Assembly: GCA_947095535.1 (NCBI GenBank)
Contig: OX352773.1
Location: forward strand, 88,074,670 to 88,138,669
From: Poecilobothrus nobilitatus
Lineage: Eukaryota > Arthropoda > Insecta > Diptera > Dolichopodidae
Direction of reading: 5' to 3'
DNA length: 64,000 nucleotides
Shown here in pieces: positions 29,301 through 39,719 of the stretch. Below the pieces are notes generated by a model. The model saw only the letters and a list, made by a program, of their open reading frames with translations, was not told the DNA's origin and did no database searches. The first letter of the stretch is position 1; the number at the start of each line of letters is the position of its first letter. The position numbers were made by a program, and so were the translations under genes.

Positions 29301-32300
29301 AGTCCAATTTGAAGCAAAGGCGCCATGGCTTTAATAATTGATTTAAGAACTACTTGTAAACCTGAAAAGATAATTTTTTGATTAAGTATTTGATTGTTGA
29401 ACTAAAATTAAATTAAAAACAATATTTTATTGTTCTAAAAAAGAGAATGTTTTCATTCATTTCACATTCATTTTATTAAAATATCTATAAATTGTTTTTT
29501 TTTTTTTCTTATAGAATTATTCACTTAAAGTTTCAAAAACTATTTTTAAATATTAAATTTGAAATTAATAATTTTATATTCCTTTCTAATTAGCTTAAAT
29601 TTAAATTAAATCCAATGAAATTTCTGTTAGTTAATTTTACAATATTATAATTTTTTATTTTAAAAAAATTTCATTGAACTTAAATTAAATAATTCAAATT
29701 GTTAGCAACAAAATATTTTTAATTTTTTATTTACTACTTTTTTTTTTTTTTTGTATTTAAAATAAAATCATAAAAAAACAGTTTCTAAATGTTTCTAGTT
29801 TTAGCACTACATAACTAGTACTACTCTGTTTTTATATATTTCTACTCACTAGGAATTCCAGAAACTAATTTTAAGGGCCGAAGAACACGAATAGCCCTTA
29901 ATGTTCTTAGATCTACCTCCGGACCTTCGGGTCCACTATGCACTCCCATTGTGACAAATCTGATTATTTTATAATTAATTACGTAATTTAATTTTTAAAT
30001 GATTTATTAATAATTAAAATGATTTAAAACAAAAAAAAAATTAATTATGTTAATTAATTAATTATTTAATGAATAAAATAATAAATGATTAAAAGTATAA
30101 ATATGTATATGTATAAAACTATTTAAAAATAATTAATTTAATGATAAAAAACTAAAAATGAAAAATCTAAATGGATTAATCTAAAAACATGAATTCTAAA
30201 TTTAATTTGTAAAATATAAAACTAAATTATTTTTATGAAAGACAGAAAATTAATTTTGGCAATTAATATTTTATATCTATATAATTATTGTTAACTATTT
30301 TAATTTAACTATTTGTTTAATTTTAAAAATCAAATAAATAATCAAATTAAAAGAAATCAAAACTTAAATAAGAGTAGATGTATTTTTTTATTATTGATTA
30401 GATTTTGTTATTTTTGAATATTATTAAACCTTTATTTAAACTAAAATAATTTATTTTCATTAATATTTAATTACATAAAAAAGAAGTATGTAAAATTATT
30501 ATTTGTACAAAATTTTAGAAATATTCTCTGATATACCATTGACCCGATATGTAATTGAATTAAATGTAGAAAAATAGGAATTTAAATTAAACCATTTCAT
30601 AAATGAAAAATGCCAATTATATATTATGTAAAACAATTAATACAATTATTATAATTTATACAAATTTATTACAAATTTGTATTATTATTATATATAGGTA
30701 ATATATATGAAACAAATAAATAAAAAGTATGAAACTATATATAAATAACGATTTACTAATTTTATAATGAAATTCTAAAGTTTTTTTTAATTCTAAATAT
30801 ACAATTAAATAAAACAAAAAAAAAAATAAAAAAAAAAACAAAAACAAAAACAAAAAAATAATAAATAAATAAAAAATATGCTAACATATTATTAAGTATT
30901 GTATGATATTAAAAATATATAAAAATAATATAAAAATATTTTTCGTTTTTGAAATATCTATAAAAGAAAATAAATTTACAAAAGAAATTAATATAATTAA
31001 ACTAATATCTAATATCTATAACGTTTATATGTATATTAATTATATATTTTATAAATATTCTAATTAAGAATATTTTTATATATTTTGAGCGTTAAACTAC
31101 ATTTTTTTTTTTCAAATTATTTTACGCTATTAAAATTAATTATGTATTTAAAATACGAAAAAAGATATATATATATAATTTTTAATAGTATAGTTTCCGA
31201 ATTGGAAATTAAATTGAAACTCATCTAGTATTCGTTTCAAGTTGATTTTCTTTATTCTTTCTTTTGTTTTTTTTTTAATATAATTAAATTAATATAAATT
31301 CTATTTTTATTTAATTTATATTTTAGCATTTAGATTCTATTTGACATATATAAAGTATGTATGTATAAATAAATTCTATATATATATATATATTAAAAGA
31401 TTCTTTTTTAAATTCTATTAATGTATAATTAAATAAAATTTTGTCGTTTTTTTTTTCTAATATCTATTCTATACAAAATATTTAATTATTGAGCATTTTT
31501 TTTTTTTTTTTTTTGTTTAAATATTTGAAACCTACAATTTTCTGACAGTCTTACTTGAAATATTTTGACAGTCTTACTTGGAATTTTCGAAACTAGTTTA
31601 AGTGGTCTAAGAACACGAAATGATCTTAACATTCGAAGATCAACATCAACTTTAGCCTCAGCAAACACTGTCATTGAACTTTAAAATTAATTTTTTAATA
31701 AAAGTTAAATTTATTATTAATGTTGATAAAAAATAAAAAAATTTAAAATAGAAATAAAAAAAAATATAAATATATAATAATGTTTTTGTATAAAATTAAT
31801 ATAATTTAAAAAAAATTTTAATTTTAATTAAAGAAAAAAACAAAAAGCAACAAAAACAAAAATGAATTCAAAATATTAAAAATGAAAACTTACCCCGTCA
31901 CAACAACAAAAAAATCCATAATATTCCATATATTACGTAAATAAGAGTGCTTGTGTAGGACAAATCCTAAGGCTAAAATTTTTAGCGACGCTTCTACACA
32001 AAATATCGCCAGAAAATAAACTTCCGTTTTTTCCTAAAATTTTTTGTGAAAAAACAATTAAAACAATTAAATTAAAGAAACAAAACAAAACAAATATAAA
32101 ATAGATTGCTTGTTTTTTTTTTTTTAATATAAATACCAGCTTCTGTGCTAAAACTGTTTTATCACCAGCAGGAAGATGTTCTTCTAAAGCTAAAACGACA
32201 CAATTTGCTATGATTGTCAACAATACGGCATATTCGAAAGGTGGCCATTCTATTATAAATTTTGTATATCTTCTAATAATATTTGTTTCTGTAAGTATAA

Positions 32301-32418
32301 AAAGTGATGTCGGCCCACTACCAGGTGGTGCCGCTTGTTGTTTTGGGCCACCCATTGCAGTGTAACGTTATTTATTCGTTCCAATTGCGAAAGAACTTAA
32401 GTTTAATATGTTGTTAAC
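2301..32418 (-). CDS. cac: cacophony-type Cav2 calcium channel alpha1 subunit, 3' end outside window
   Basis: Pore-forming subunit of the presynaptic voltage-gated calcium channel. Coding exons in transcript order: 32137-32355, 31894-32033, 31578-31678 or 29850-29959, 29206-29361, 28895-29115, 26029-26132, 25620-25735 or 22127-22242, 21784-21843, 21413-21715, 20829-21342, 20437-20763, 19686-19988, 14471-14731, 14187-14330, 13876-14077, 13390-13554, optional 9396-9425, 7343-7453 or 4621-4731, 2301-2384. One isoform gives 3540 nt (1180 codons), open throughout with matching phases. Pore glutamates are visible in repeats I (TMEGW), II (TGEDW) and III (TGEGW), as in the EEEE calcium filter. Repeat IV stops after IVS3; the rest, with the C-terminal tail, lies left of the window. 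Start: ATG at 32353-32355, followed by [20 protein letters not shown], typical of insect Cav2 N-termini. Introns range from 65 bases to about 6 kb. Confidence 0.95.
2834..3105 (-). mobile_element. SINE, family A, copy in cac intron
   Basis: A tRNA-like head lies at the high-coordinate end, with a degraded B box around 3052-3062 and a decayed A box. The body is shared with the copies near 48-49 kb, and the (TAAA)-like tail is at the low end. Flanked by the 10-base direct repeat TAAATATTCA at 2824-2833 and 3106-3115, a target-site duplication. More diverged than the copies in sdt. Confidence 0.75.
4621..4731 (-). CDS. cac: cac alternative IVS2 exon (candidate, mutually exclusive partner)
   Basis: 111 nt, exactly the length of the exon at 7343-7453, with the same phase (0/0). 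Acceptor ATTTTAG/TTC, donor TGCAAG/GTTCGT. Encodes 37 residues: [18 protein letters not shown] then [19 protein letters not shown]. It aligns without gaps to the other exon at Y-N/M, FT, E-T-LKI and FG-K. Clearly GC-richer than the surrounding intron. The weak donor (GTTCGT) suggests regulated use. Frame alone cannot prevent joint inclusion, which would add an extra membrane segment. Confidence 0.8.
7343..7453 (-). CDS. cac: cac IVS2 exon, canonical version
   Basis: 111 nt, 37 codons, phase 0 on both sides. Begins [18 protein letters not shown] and ends [12 protein letters not shown]; nearly identical to the Drosophila segment. Donor AAG/GTGGGT, acceptor ATCTAG/T. Followed in the transcript by exon 2301-2384. 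An equal-length alternative lies downstream at 4621-4731. Confidence 0.94.
7454..13389. other. cac intron between IVS1 and IVS2
   Basis: Holds the microexon at 9396-9425. The rest is low-complexity A/T sequence. Small direct repeats occur at about 11689-11712 (GATGTCGTTT twice). No further exon with splice sites and channel homology was recognised. Confidence 0.6.
9396..9425 (-). CDS. cac: cac 30-nt cassette microexon in IVS1-S2 linker (candidate)
   Basis: Flanked by TTTACAG on the 5' side and GTATGAAAA on the 3' side (minus strand). Ten codons, [10 protein letters not shown], with phase 0 at both ends, so it fits between MMK (exon 13390-13554) and YHQQGD (exon 7343-7453). About 53% GC in intron sequence that is largely A/T, which argues for coding constraint. 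Inclusion would lengthen the extracellular IVS1-S2 loop. Not recalled from a described cac isoform; transcript support is lacking. Confidence 0.6.
13390..14731 (-). CDS. cac: cac exons for IIIS4 to IVS1
   Basis: Exon 14471-14731 encodes IIIS4 ([17 protein letters not shown]) and S5. Exon 14187-14330 encodes the pore region with TGEGWPQ. Exon 13876-14077 encodes IIIS6 and the III-IV linker ([20 protein letters not shown]). Exon 13390-13554 encodes the linker and IVS1 ([20 protein letters not shown]), ending in phase 0. The block is compact compared with the roughly 5-6 kb introns on each side. Confidence 0.94.
14732..19685. other. cac intron between IIIS3 and IIIS4
   Basis: Nearly 5 kb of A/T-rich sequence. 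Short open frames here (for example 15479-15706 and 17190-17411) are lysine/phenylalanine-rich translations of homopolymer runs. No exon, repeat family or RNA gene was recognised. Confidence 0.6.
19686..21843 (-). CDS. cac: cac exons for I-II linker end, repeat II and start of repeat III
   Basis: Exon 21784-21843 ([20 protein letters not shown]) and 21413-21715 complete the I-II linker (basic [16 protein letters not shown], then an acidic stretch) and IIS1. Exon 20829-21342 holds IIS2-IIS6, including sensor [20 protein letters not shown] and filter TGEDW. A 65-base intron separates it from 20437-20763, which holds the end of IIS6 and the acidic II-III loop. Exon 19686-19988 holds IIIS1-IIIS3. 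The acceptor of 20829-21342 is placed at 21342 (giving FIAEFAFLG) rather than at the AG six bases further in, because the former matches Cav2 family sequence. Confidence 0.92.
20209..20326. repeat. 21-bp perfect inverted repeat in cac intron
   Basis: Arms 20209-20229 and 20306-20326 are exact reverse complements (left arm starts TTAAGTAATTTTGG) with 76 bases between. The whole structure is inside the 448-base intron between exons 20437-20763 and 19686-19988. The pre-mRNA would fold into a stable hairpin. It may be a splicing or A-to-I editing structure, or the ends of a tiny transposon remnant. Confidence 0.85.
22127..22242 (-). CDS. cac: cac alternative I-II linker exon, consensus AID version
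   Basis: 116 nt, same phases as the exon at 25620-25735. Reads [20 protein letters not shown] then [18 protein letters not shown], a full match to the AID to which the channel beta subunit and G-protein beta-gamma bind. Donor AAAGCTG/GTAGAG, acceptor TTGTAG/AG. The following glutamate of the AID is completed by the next exon (21784-21843). Confidence 0.93.
22243..25619. other. cac intron between the two alternative I-II linker exons
   Basis: A/T-rich, with the 18-bp tandem duplication at 22535-22570. No additional exon seen. An open frame at 23693-23875 on the plus strand has no coding character. Confidence 0.6.
22535..22570. repeat. 18-bp perfect tandem duplication
   Basis: AAGTAATAAGTATCACTT occurs twice head to tail (22535-22552, 22553-22570), about 290 bases upstream (in transcript sense) of the consensus I-II linker exon. 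Confidence 0.9.
25620..25735 (-). CDS. cac: cac alternative I-II linker exon, divergent AID version
   Basis: 116 nt, phase 2 in and phase 1 out. Reads [19 protein letters not shown] then [19 protein letters not shown]. It occupies the place of the beta-subunit interaction domain (AID) but departs from the consensus QQxExxLxGYxxWIxxxE; the invariant W-I is kept, while the QQ...E...GY part is not. Upstream partner of the exon at 22127-22242. Both together would shift the frame (232 nt). Corresponds to one of the I-II alternative exons known in Drosophila cac. Confidence 0.9.
26029..32418 (-). CDS. cac: cac exons for N-terminus and repeat I
   Basis: The first coding exon begins at an acceptor at 32418, leaving 63 bases of 5' leader before the ATG at 32355, and encodes the N-terminus and IS1. 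Exon 31894-32033 encodes IS2-IS3 (starts [11 protein letters not shown]). The IS4 exon comes from one of two alternatives. Exon 29206-29361 encodes the S4-S5 linker and S5 ([19 protein letters not shown]), 28895-29115 encodes the pore loop with filter motif TMEGW, and 26029-26132 encodes IS6 ([20 protein letters not shown]). Phases are 0, 2, 1, 1, 0, 2 in turn. Homology to Drosophila cac is very high and ungapped in the membrane segments. Confidence 0.93.
26133..28894. other. cac intron between pore loop I and IS6
   Basis: A/T-rich. Contains a 27-base A run at 27950-27976. A patch at about 26560-26720 with several short repeats of TTGACA-type words may be a decayed element, but no termini were recognised. 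Confidence 0.5.
29850..29959 (-). CDS. cac: cac alternative IS4 exon, 3' member (110 nt)
   Basis: Encodes [17 protein letters not shown] and the sensor [19 protein letters not shown]. Acceptor AATCAG/A, donor CCTA/GTGAGT. Same entry (2) and exit (1) phases as the exon at 31578-31678, with which it shares the pattern of arginines at every third position. It is 9 nt longer in the S3-S4 loop, so isoforms differ in loop length and charge. Confidence 0.92.
29960..31577. other. cac intron between the two IS4 exons
   Basis: A/T-rich and without recognisable exons. At its 5' end (31543-31557) is a second copy of the donor region of exon 31578-31678. Confidence 0.6.
31578..31678 (-). CDS. cac: cac alternative IS4 exon, 5' member (101 nt)
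   Basis: Encodes voltage sensor IS4 preceded by [14 protein letters not shown]; sensor sequence [19 protein letters not shown]. Enters in phase 2 and leaves in phase 1, exactly like the exon at 29850-29959, so it can replace it. The two together add 211 nt and shift the frame, so inclusion must be exclusive. It carries an extra lysine (SKIP against SGIP in the partner). A 15-base copy of its donor region follows in the intron. Mutually exclusive IS4 exons are known in Drosophila cac; which one matches IS4A or IS4B is not decided here. Confidence 0.9.
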
Positions 32419-33955
32419 CTAAAAATTATTAAAAAAAAAAAATAAATTATTAATGCTTAATAAAATAATTATAATAAATATTGAAAAAATTATGAGAAAA
32501 AAATTATGTCTTACAAATAACAAAATGTAGAAAAATTTAAAAATAAATATGAATTTATACATGTATATCTTATTATTTTGAAATTATAACTTAAATATTT
32601 AATGAAAAAAACTTTAAATCTTAATATAACATCATTTCAAGAATTTTCCTCTTCTAATTTTCGAATTATTTGTGAATTTCACTCTAATATTTTATAAAAA
32701 AAATAATTAACAGTGAAAGTATAGTTAAATAGAACAACTTTAAATATATATAGATGAACTATTAAGTGAACTTTTATAAAATTTAACCCCCCTTTAAATG
32801 TACCTAATAATATTACAAAATCCATACATACATATATATGATGTATGAATTATAACAATAACTGCAACAGCGCTATTTAATGATGACTGAATAATTAAAA
32901 AATTGGATTGCATTTTATTCTGTGAAACATATTAGAAAATAAAAAAACTTATTTCAAGTATTGTCATAATTTTAAAATTGTTTTAAAATCTGATTTTCTT
33001 CTTTTTTTATTTCTTATTTTAAAATCTATGTATATGTATATAAAACATATTTAGCAAACAAAAATACAAAAAAAAAAACGAATAATAAAAAAAAAATACA
33101 TTGCTGAATCATATAAAATTACCCATTAAGGTTTAAAGACCTAAATATTTCTTTTATTCTATTTTTTTCTTCTTGTTTTTTTTTTGTTTTTTTTCTTAAA
33201 GGGATACCAAATAATTTTTGGACAAACACCTAATATATACATTTATATATTGCATGTATATAACTTTTCATATATATTTATACTTATGTATATGCAAAAT
33301 ATATAAAAAGAAGGATATATATACAGTAAAATATGTAGATTGTATACCGATATAATCTTGGCGTTCTAAATATGACAAAATAAATCTAAAATAAATCATT
33401 TCATACTGTGTGTAAATTTTATAAAAGTATTAAAAATTTATAAATTTAATAAAAACAGGGTTTTTTTTTTATAAAAATTATATTGAAATTTTTATATTAA
33501 TTTATAAAAAGAAAATTAAAAGGTAAACAGGATAAGAGCTAATTTTTTCAGTTAACCTAGATTTTAACCTAAAACTATGCAATTAATTTTTCATAAATAT
33601 TTTTCGTATTTATTTTTGTTTTTTTTTTTTTTATTTTATAAGTGTGTAATTTAGCTTAAGATTTATATTTACTTTACAATTTTGTTCAAATAAAAAACAT
33701 AATTTTAAAATCATAAGAAAATCAAAAAAAGGAAAACATTAAAACTTCCATGTTTTAAAATATATACTAAATCGAATCATTATAGTTTTTTATTTCGTTA
33801 AAATTTAGTATTTACTCTTCTTAATTTGTAATAATTCATTTCAGAATAATTAAAAAATTTAATTTGAATTTTTTAATGAAAAATAATGAATTAATGAATA
33901 ATAAAAATAACGAGTAAAAATAAAAGAAGTTTTATTATAAAAAAAGAAAACTTAC

Positions 33956-34010
33956 CGTCATATAAGATATCTAATACTTTTCTATATACACTTCGTTATA
34001 ATTTTTATAT
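33956..34010 (-). other. possible 5' leader exon of cac (donor at 33954-33955)
   Basis: A strong minus-strand donor (ATGACG/GTAAGT) lies 1.5 kb upstream of the acceptor of the first coding exon at 32418. No coding potential is seen. The 5' limit is unknown and the end given is arbitrary. Confidence 0.25.
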
Positions 34011-35460
34011 TTTTTTTTTTTTTGCAAAAAAAATATTTACTATTATTATTATTATTATTAAATTATAATACAGATTTATTTATTTTTTTTTTTTAATAAT
34101 AATTATTAATTATCTTTTTAAATTAATTTTATAGAAAAAAAAAGTAGACATTAATTATAAATTTTTTATTTATTTAATTTTCTTTTATTTTTTTTTTTTT
34201 TTTAAATTTATTAATTTTATTTTGTTATCCTAGATGTGTATTTTTACGAAGAGACGTGTGTAAGTGTGTATGTATGTATGAATAAGAAAAAAAAAAATTT
34301 TTTTTTTCTCATACAAATTTTCTGCTATTGAAGATTTTCAACCATTTTTTTTTTAAATATTGTTTTTCCTCTGTTTTGTATTATTTGTTATTTAATTTTT
34401 CTATTATTATTTTTGTATTAGAATTTTTTTTTGTTTTATTTTATTAAATTATAATTTTACTTTCCCTCTTTAGTTTTGGTTATTTTTTTTTTTTTGCTTT
34501 CTTCTTTTTTTTTTCTTGCTACTGCTATGCTATGGGTATCGTGTACGTCAAGTAATCACCAACGTCGTTTTCATTATTGCAATTATGATTTTTTTTTTAT
34601 TTTAATTCTTTTTTTTTTTTTTGTGTTATATTCTGTGATTTATTAAAAATTTTTTAACTATTTTACTTTTAACTAAATAAAATTTTTTTTTAGATAACTC
34701 GTATTTCATTTTATTACATTTTAAAAAAAAAAAAAAATTTATATTACTGGATAACTAATTTTTTTTTTGTAAGCAGAATAATTTTATATACAAGAAAAAA
34801 AAAATTAAACCAACTTTTTATAGAAAAACTGTCTCGTAAATTTCAAAACTATTAAAAAAAAAACACATTAAATTAAAATCACATTAAATAAAATTTTCCT
34901 CCTTTGAATTTTTGAAAGAAAACTAAACGGGAAAAAAAACTAAACCTTATTTTTTTTCTTTCTCCTATATACATACAACATATATCGATGAAATTTAAAT
35001 ACTTTTTTTTTTCTTTTACTTCTAACTTAATAATTTCTTTTTTTTTTTGCTTTTTTTGTTATTTTCTTTAAAATATTTACAGTACGAGAATATTTTATTA
35101 ATTTTTACTAAATATATTCACTAAATAACAGAAAATATATAAATTTTATATTTTAATTATATTAAATTTGAAATTTGTTAAATTTTTACAATGTATAAAA
35201 TAATTTTTTTTTTTTAATAAAAATTTTTTTATAACTTTTTCTAATATATATTTTTTTTCAGTAAAAGTTTCGACTATATTGACATATACTAGGAAAAATT
35301 CAAAAAGCTTACAAAGTATATAAAGCAGTAAATATATAAAAAAAAAAAATTGTCCTGCGCAACTGTAGGACGTAAACCCGCGCAAAAAAAAAAAAAAATA
35401 TAAGAATGATAAATGTAACAAAATACATATATTATATTATCAACTAAAAAAAAAGCTTAC

Positions 35461-35510
35461 CTTCGATCTGTCAAAACTTTGTTATTCTCCCTCTACCCGC
35501 TTTAAATGTT
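35461..35510 (-). other. possible 5' leader exon of cac (donor at 35459-35460)
   Basis: Donor GATCGAAG/GTAAGC preceded by a locally GC-richer stretch on the minus strand. It could be an untranslated first exon or part of the promoter region. The 5' limit is not determined. Confidence 0.25.
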
Positions 35511-35750
35511 ATAATATATAGCAGTATTATTACCTCGTGTAGATTATAATATAGAATTCATACGTCAAAAAAAAAGCATTCTTAAGCTTAAATATAATAT
35601 TAGGTGTAGTTGACACAATTCAATTCTTAAATTACTCAATTTTTGAATAAACAATTTCAAAACTGAATAAAAATAATTATAATAAAATTAATATGCATAC
35701 TTCAAAAATTAAATAGTTTTCAGTTTACACTGTAAATTAAATTATTTTTT

Positions 35751-35924
35751 TTTGGGGTCTCGGTGGATGAGAGCGTAATAAATAACCGGGGAGTGTGGGT
35801 TCGAATCCCACACACGTCGAAAAAATTATTCCTCCTTACGACATTTACAGCCATGTCTGAACAGGAAAGGCTGTGTAATTTCCTGTCCACATTTATGTGA
35901 CAGAGAAATGCATTAAAAAAAAAA
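35751..35924 (+). mobile_element. SINE, family B, copy 1
   Basis: Head GGGGTCTCGGTGG...; intact polymerase III B box GGTTCGAATCC at 35798-35808; a body with TTACGACATTTACAGC; A-rich tail. Flanked by a perfect 17-base target-site duplication at 35734-35750 and 35925-35941 (AAATTAAATTATTTTTT). The A-box region appears shortened relative to family A. Confidence 0.8.
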
Positions 35925-36413
35925 AAATTAAATTATTTTTTAAATGCAACTTGGCACTAAATAATCATTATATGTAAAATATATCTAATATTATTTATTT
36001 TATAAAAAACATATATATTTCTTTTTAGAATTCTAGACATATATTAAAATAACTTTAAGAGAATTACATGATAACACTTCAGTATTATATAACATAAACC
36101 AAATTTAATAACCTTTAAAAATTTAATAATTGATTTAATTGCATTTTGCTTAGAAAATGTCATTATATCGCCATCAGATAATCATTGTATGAAATGATTG
36201 AAATACGTAGTAAATTATTAAGTTTTTCGTCATCAGTATATATTTTCTTAATTAATATTTGACATATAACTGTTAACTATAGATTATAGAGTATTATGGA
36301 AAACTTTTTATCTGAAATAATTAAAATAGAAAACTGCTAACAACTAATAGCAGCAAAAAGAATTAAAAAATAATATTTAATAAAAATTGAATGTTAATCT
36401 TTAAAATAAATAA

Positions 36414-36621
36414 AGAGTCTCGGTATAACTTAATGGGAAAAAGAGTGTATAAAATATGCTGTAAATATGCGGAGGAAGTGTGGAATTCCAATCGTCGTCC
36501 AACACACGTCGCATGAATAATACTCCCTTACGACATTTACAGCAACACCTGAAAAGTAAAGACTATGTAATTTCCTTGTCACATTTATACAACGGGAATA
36601 AACAAAAACAAAAAAAAAAAA
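36414..36621 (+). mobile_element. SINE, family B, copy 2
   Basis: Shares GAGTCTCGGT at the start, ACACACGTCG and the body TTACGACATTTACAGC with the copy at 35751-35924, and ends in an A-rich tail. The B box is decayed (GGAATTCCAATC). No clear target-site duplication was found, so it is probably the older copy. Confidence 0.7.
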
Positions 36622-39600
36622 TTAATAATTAATTGATTGGAAAAAGTAAATTGAAAATGTTAAATATTGATTTTAAAATCATCGTTAAACTCATAATAAT
36701 CTTTTAGTGTTAGAGCCCTTTTTTAACCCTTACATATATATTTTAGCAATTTCATGTTCTTAAATATATTCTTCTGTTGCAACTGTTTTGATTTCAAACT
36801 TTTAAACTTTATAATGAACTCTTTGATTAACAATTCTTGTTATGTTACCAATCCTAAATTTTATAAAACTTATTTGGAAAAAAAAGTTAGAATTATACTT
36901 ATTATTTTATTTAAAAAATGGGAAATGGCAAATACCAAATATAATATAAATGATAAAATCTAAAGTAATTAACTTCAATTTGATTCGATCTATATATGAT
37001 TCCCATTACAAAAAAAAAGTATTATAAACTGTTTTTTGTCATTAAGAATACAAAATTTTAACATAATTTCATGCAGGTATCATAAAAAGTAAAAAAAAAA
37101 ACAAAAAAAGAAAAAACAGAATAGAAAGCTTTTTAACTTTTTTACATGCGCAAGCCCCTTGTAACGTGGTGATTAAATTAATGATTACAGAGAATAGAAA
37201 AAAGAATATTTAATAGTTGTTTCTAACACACTTATAATGTTGTATGTACTGAAATTAAAAAACAAAAATTAAGAAAAAAAATGTTTTTTTTTTTTCTTTA
37301 CTAATTCAGGTTTTTATTTTCATATATTCAAATAAAAACCAATTTAATGACTACAGGTCAAAAAAAAAAAAAAAAAAACAAAAATCAAAAAACAAGATGA
37401 ACATAGAATTTGTAGTATTTAAACATTATAATTTACTTTTGTTTCATCGATTCCCTCCTTTTAATATTCATATACTTGTATAAAAATCATAATATCAAAG
37501 TCAAATCTCATTGATAACATTTTAAAGGATGACATTATTTTTATATCCTTATGCATAACCAATATTTTTGTATGTATTCAATATGAATATAAGTGCTTTT
37601 GATTTTTATTTTTTTGTTTTTTATGTTTTCATTCAAGATATATTGATAAATAAACTATTTGGAGTTCAGAATACTTTGAATAAAAAATTTATATAGGAAA
37701 ATAATATATTATTTGATTTATTATTCAAAAGAGTTTTTAATAGGTATATACATACATATAAACTGTCATTATTTTGTTTTTCTTCTTTAATTTAATATTT
37801 AATGCAGTAAATCTAAGACTACTATTCATGTTTTGTATTATAAATGTATTTATTATTATCATTTTCATTTTGTTTTACTTGACTTGACATTTTTAAACTT
37901 TGTATAAAATATCTAAAACAAAAGCTTTAATCTTTATATGATTGCTTTTTCCTATACACAATTTCAAATGTAATTTTCATAATTTTGTTTTAACGATTTT
38001 TTTTGACTTTTCCAATTTATTGAGAAATAATATAGATTTTTTATATTTTTGTTATTTGTATTTAAAAAAAAAAAATAGAATAGGTTTTCTTAGGCATATT
38101 TAATTTCATGTATTTGAAATTTTTTAATTAATATAATTTAAAATGATAAAAGTTGTGCAGACTCTTTACCTGACCCTCTATATATATTCAAAATAAATCT
38201 TTCTAATTGAAGTTCACAAGCTGACAAGAAAAATGATCAATCAAAAATATTTTTTTTAATTATACAAAAAATTCGTACAAAGAAAAATAAACCGAGTAGA
38301 ATTATATTAATTAATTATTAATTATATGCGACCAAGAGCGGTGTGATATAAACTGAAATTAATGCATATTATCGGAGCCAAGTATTACAGGATCTTTAGA
38401 AATAATGTAATTACTTGTCATCCGAAGGGAATATCAAATTAACTTAGAATTTCAAAGCTTAAATCTAAGTCCGAAAACAACATAAATGAAAGGTTTGTTT
38501 TTTTTTTAACAATTTTCATTCAAATTCTGTTTTTAGGACATTTTTCAAAAAAAATTTTTAAAAAATTTGCTTTTTAGTTTAATTCCGTACCTAAAAAAAA
38601 ACCCCTTCCTGTTAGAGGTTAAAAATTGAAAATTCTCTATTTTTAAACACCTGTTCAAATTTACCATTATAGTAAAACATAAAATAAAAGCACTAATATT
38701 ATATTTTTATATGTGTTAACAAGGATTTTCTGAGTTATATAAGATTCTAGAGCTACAGTCTTTGAAAATTTGAAAGAAAAACCCCTATTTTCATGGGTTT
38801 GTTGAAAACCTAAGAAAATATCGGAACTTGATATATTGAAAAACCCCTGTTTTCATATATCATGTTCCGATTATTATTTTTTCAATCTAGAGACGACAGG
38901 AACAGGATATATTTTATACAGGATATATTCAAACAACAGGATATATTTTTACCATTTTAATTTAGTGTTTAAATTTACCGTTAAAGTAAAAACAAAATTT
39001 TGCAAGATTTTACTTTATTTTTAGATAGAACTTTGAAATTTTGAGAAAAGAAAATCCTTTGCTTTTTTGCTATTCGCAATTTTTACTCACCTGTAACTTT
39101 TCAAAGTTAAACTTAAAAATTAAATCTCACACATTATATTTTTTCATCTCTTAGCAAGTTTTCTTAATTATATAGGGTTTCCTTAAAAATGAAAAAGAGG
39201 TACTTTTGACAACTTTTCCTTACATATAAATTTCAAAGAAAATTTACAAATTTTGGTGTAAGTCACAATAAATTCTAAACTATTTTAATTATCTTTTAAA
39301 AAATCTATGCCTCTAAAAACTGGCTGTTTTACATGTTCTACGTACTTGGAATTACTGTCTTGTTATATTTTCTTTTTATTTTCCTGAGCTTAACACATTC
39401 AATATATGCTACAGCTCATAAACACCGTCCAATATAAAGATTAGGAAAACAAATGTAGTTTGTAAATAATTTTAATTTTCTATATCACTCTGTTTATTTT
39501 CAACTAACTAAAAAGGTTTAATATGTCATATAATTAGAAACTACTCTTACACGGAATAATTGTAGACTTGATATTTCAACGTTTCTTTTTTAAAACAAAA

Positions 39601-39719
39601 TTATTTTTTCATTTTTTAATCCTTTTTATTTAATAAAATAAGTAAACCTTTTAAGCCATTTCATTTTTTTTTTTTTTTACCGCTATCCAAACTCTAGGAA
39701 AGTTTTCCTTTTTACAAAA
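36622..39719. other. intergenic, A/T-rich
   Basis: Between cac and sdt. No gene recognised. Holds an inverted repeat at 38821-38870 and three closely spaced copies of ACAGGATATATT at about 38902-38950. The plus-strand open frames at 36754-36963 and 38836-39024 show no homology and span repeats. Confidence 0.6.
38821..38870. repeat. imperfect inverted repeat, about 21-bp arms
   Basis: Left arm 38821-38842 (TCGGAACTTGATATATTG...) pairs with right arm 38850-38870 with one mismatch and one bulge. The loop is 7 bases. Intergenic; could be a hairpin or a folded transposon remnant. Confidence 0.75.

Noticed and set aside
35340..35395. GC-rich palindromic patch (GTCCTGCGCAACTGTAGGAC)
   Set aside because: A possible repeat remnant, but no second copy, B box or termini were seen in the window.
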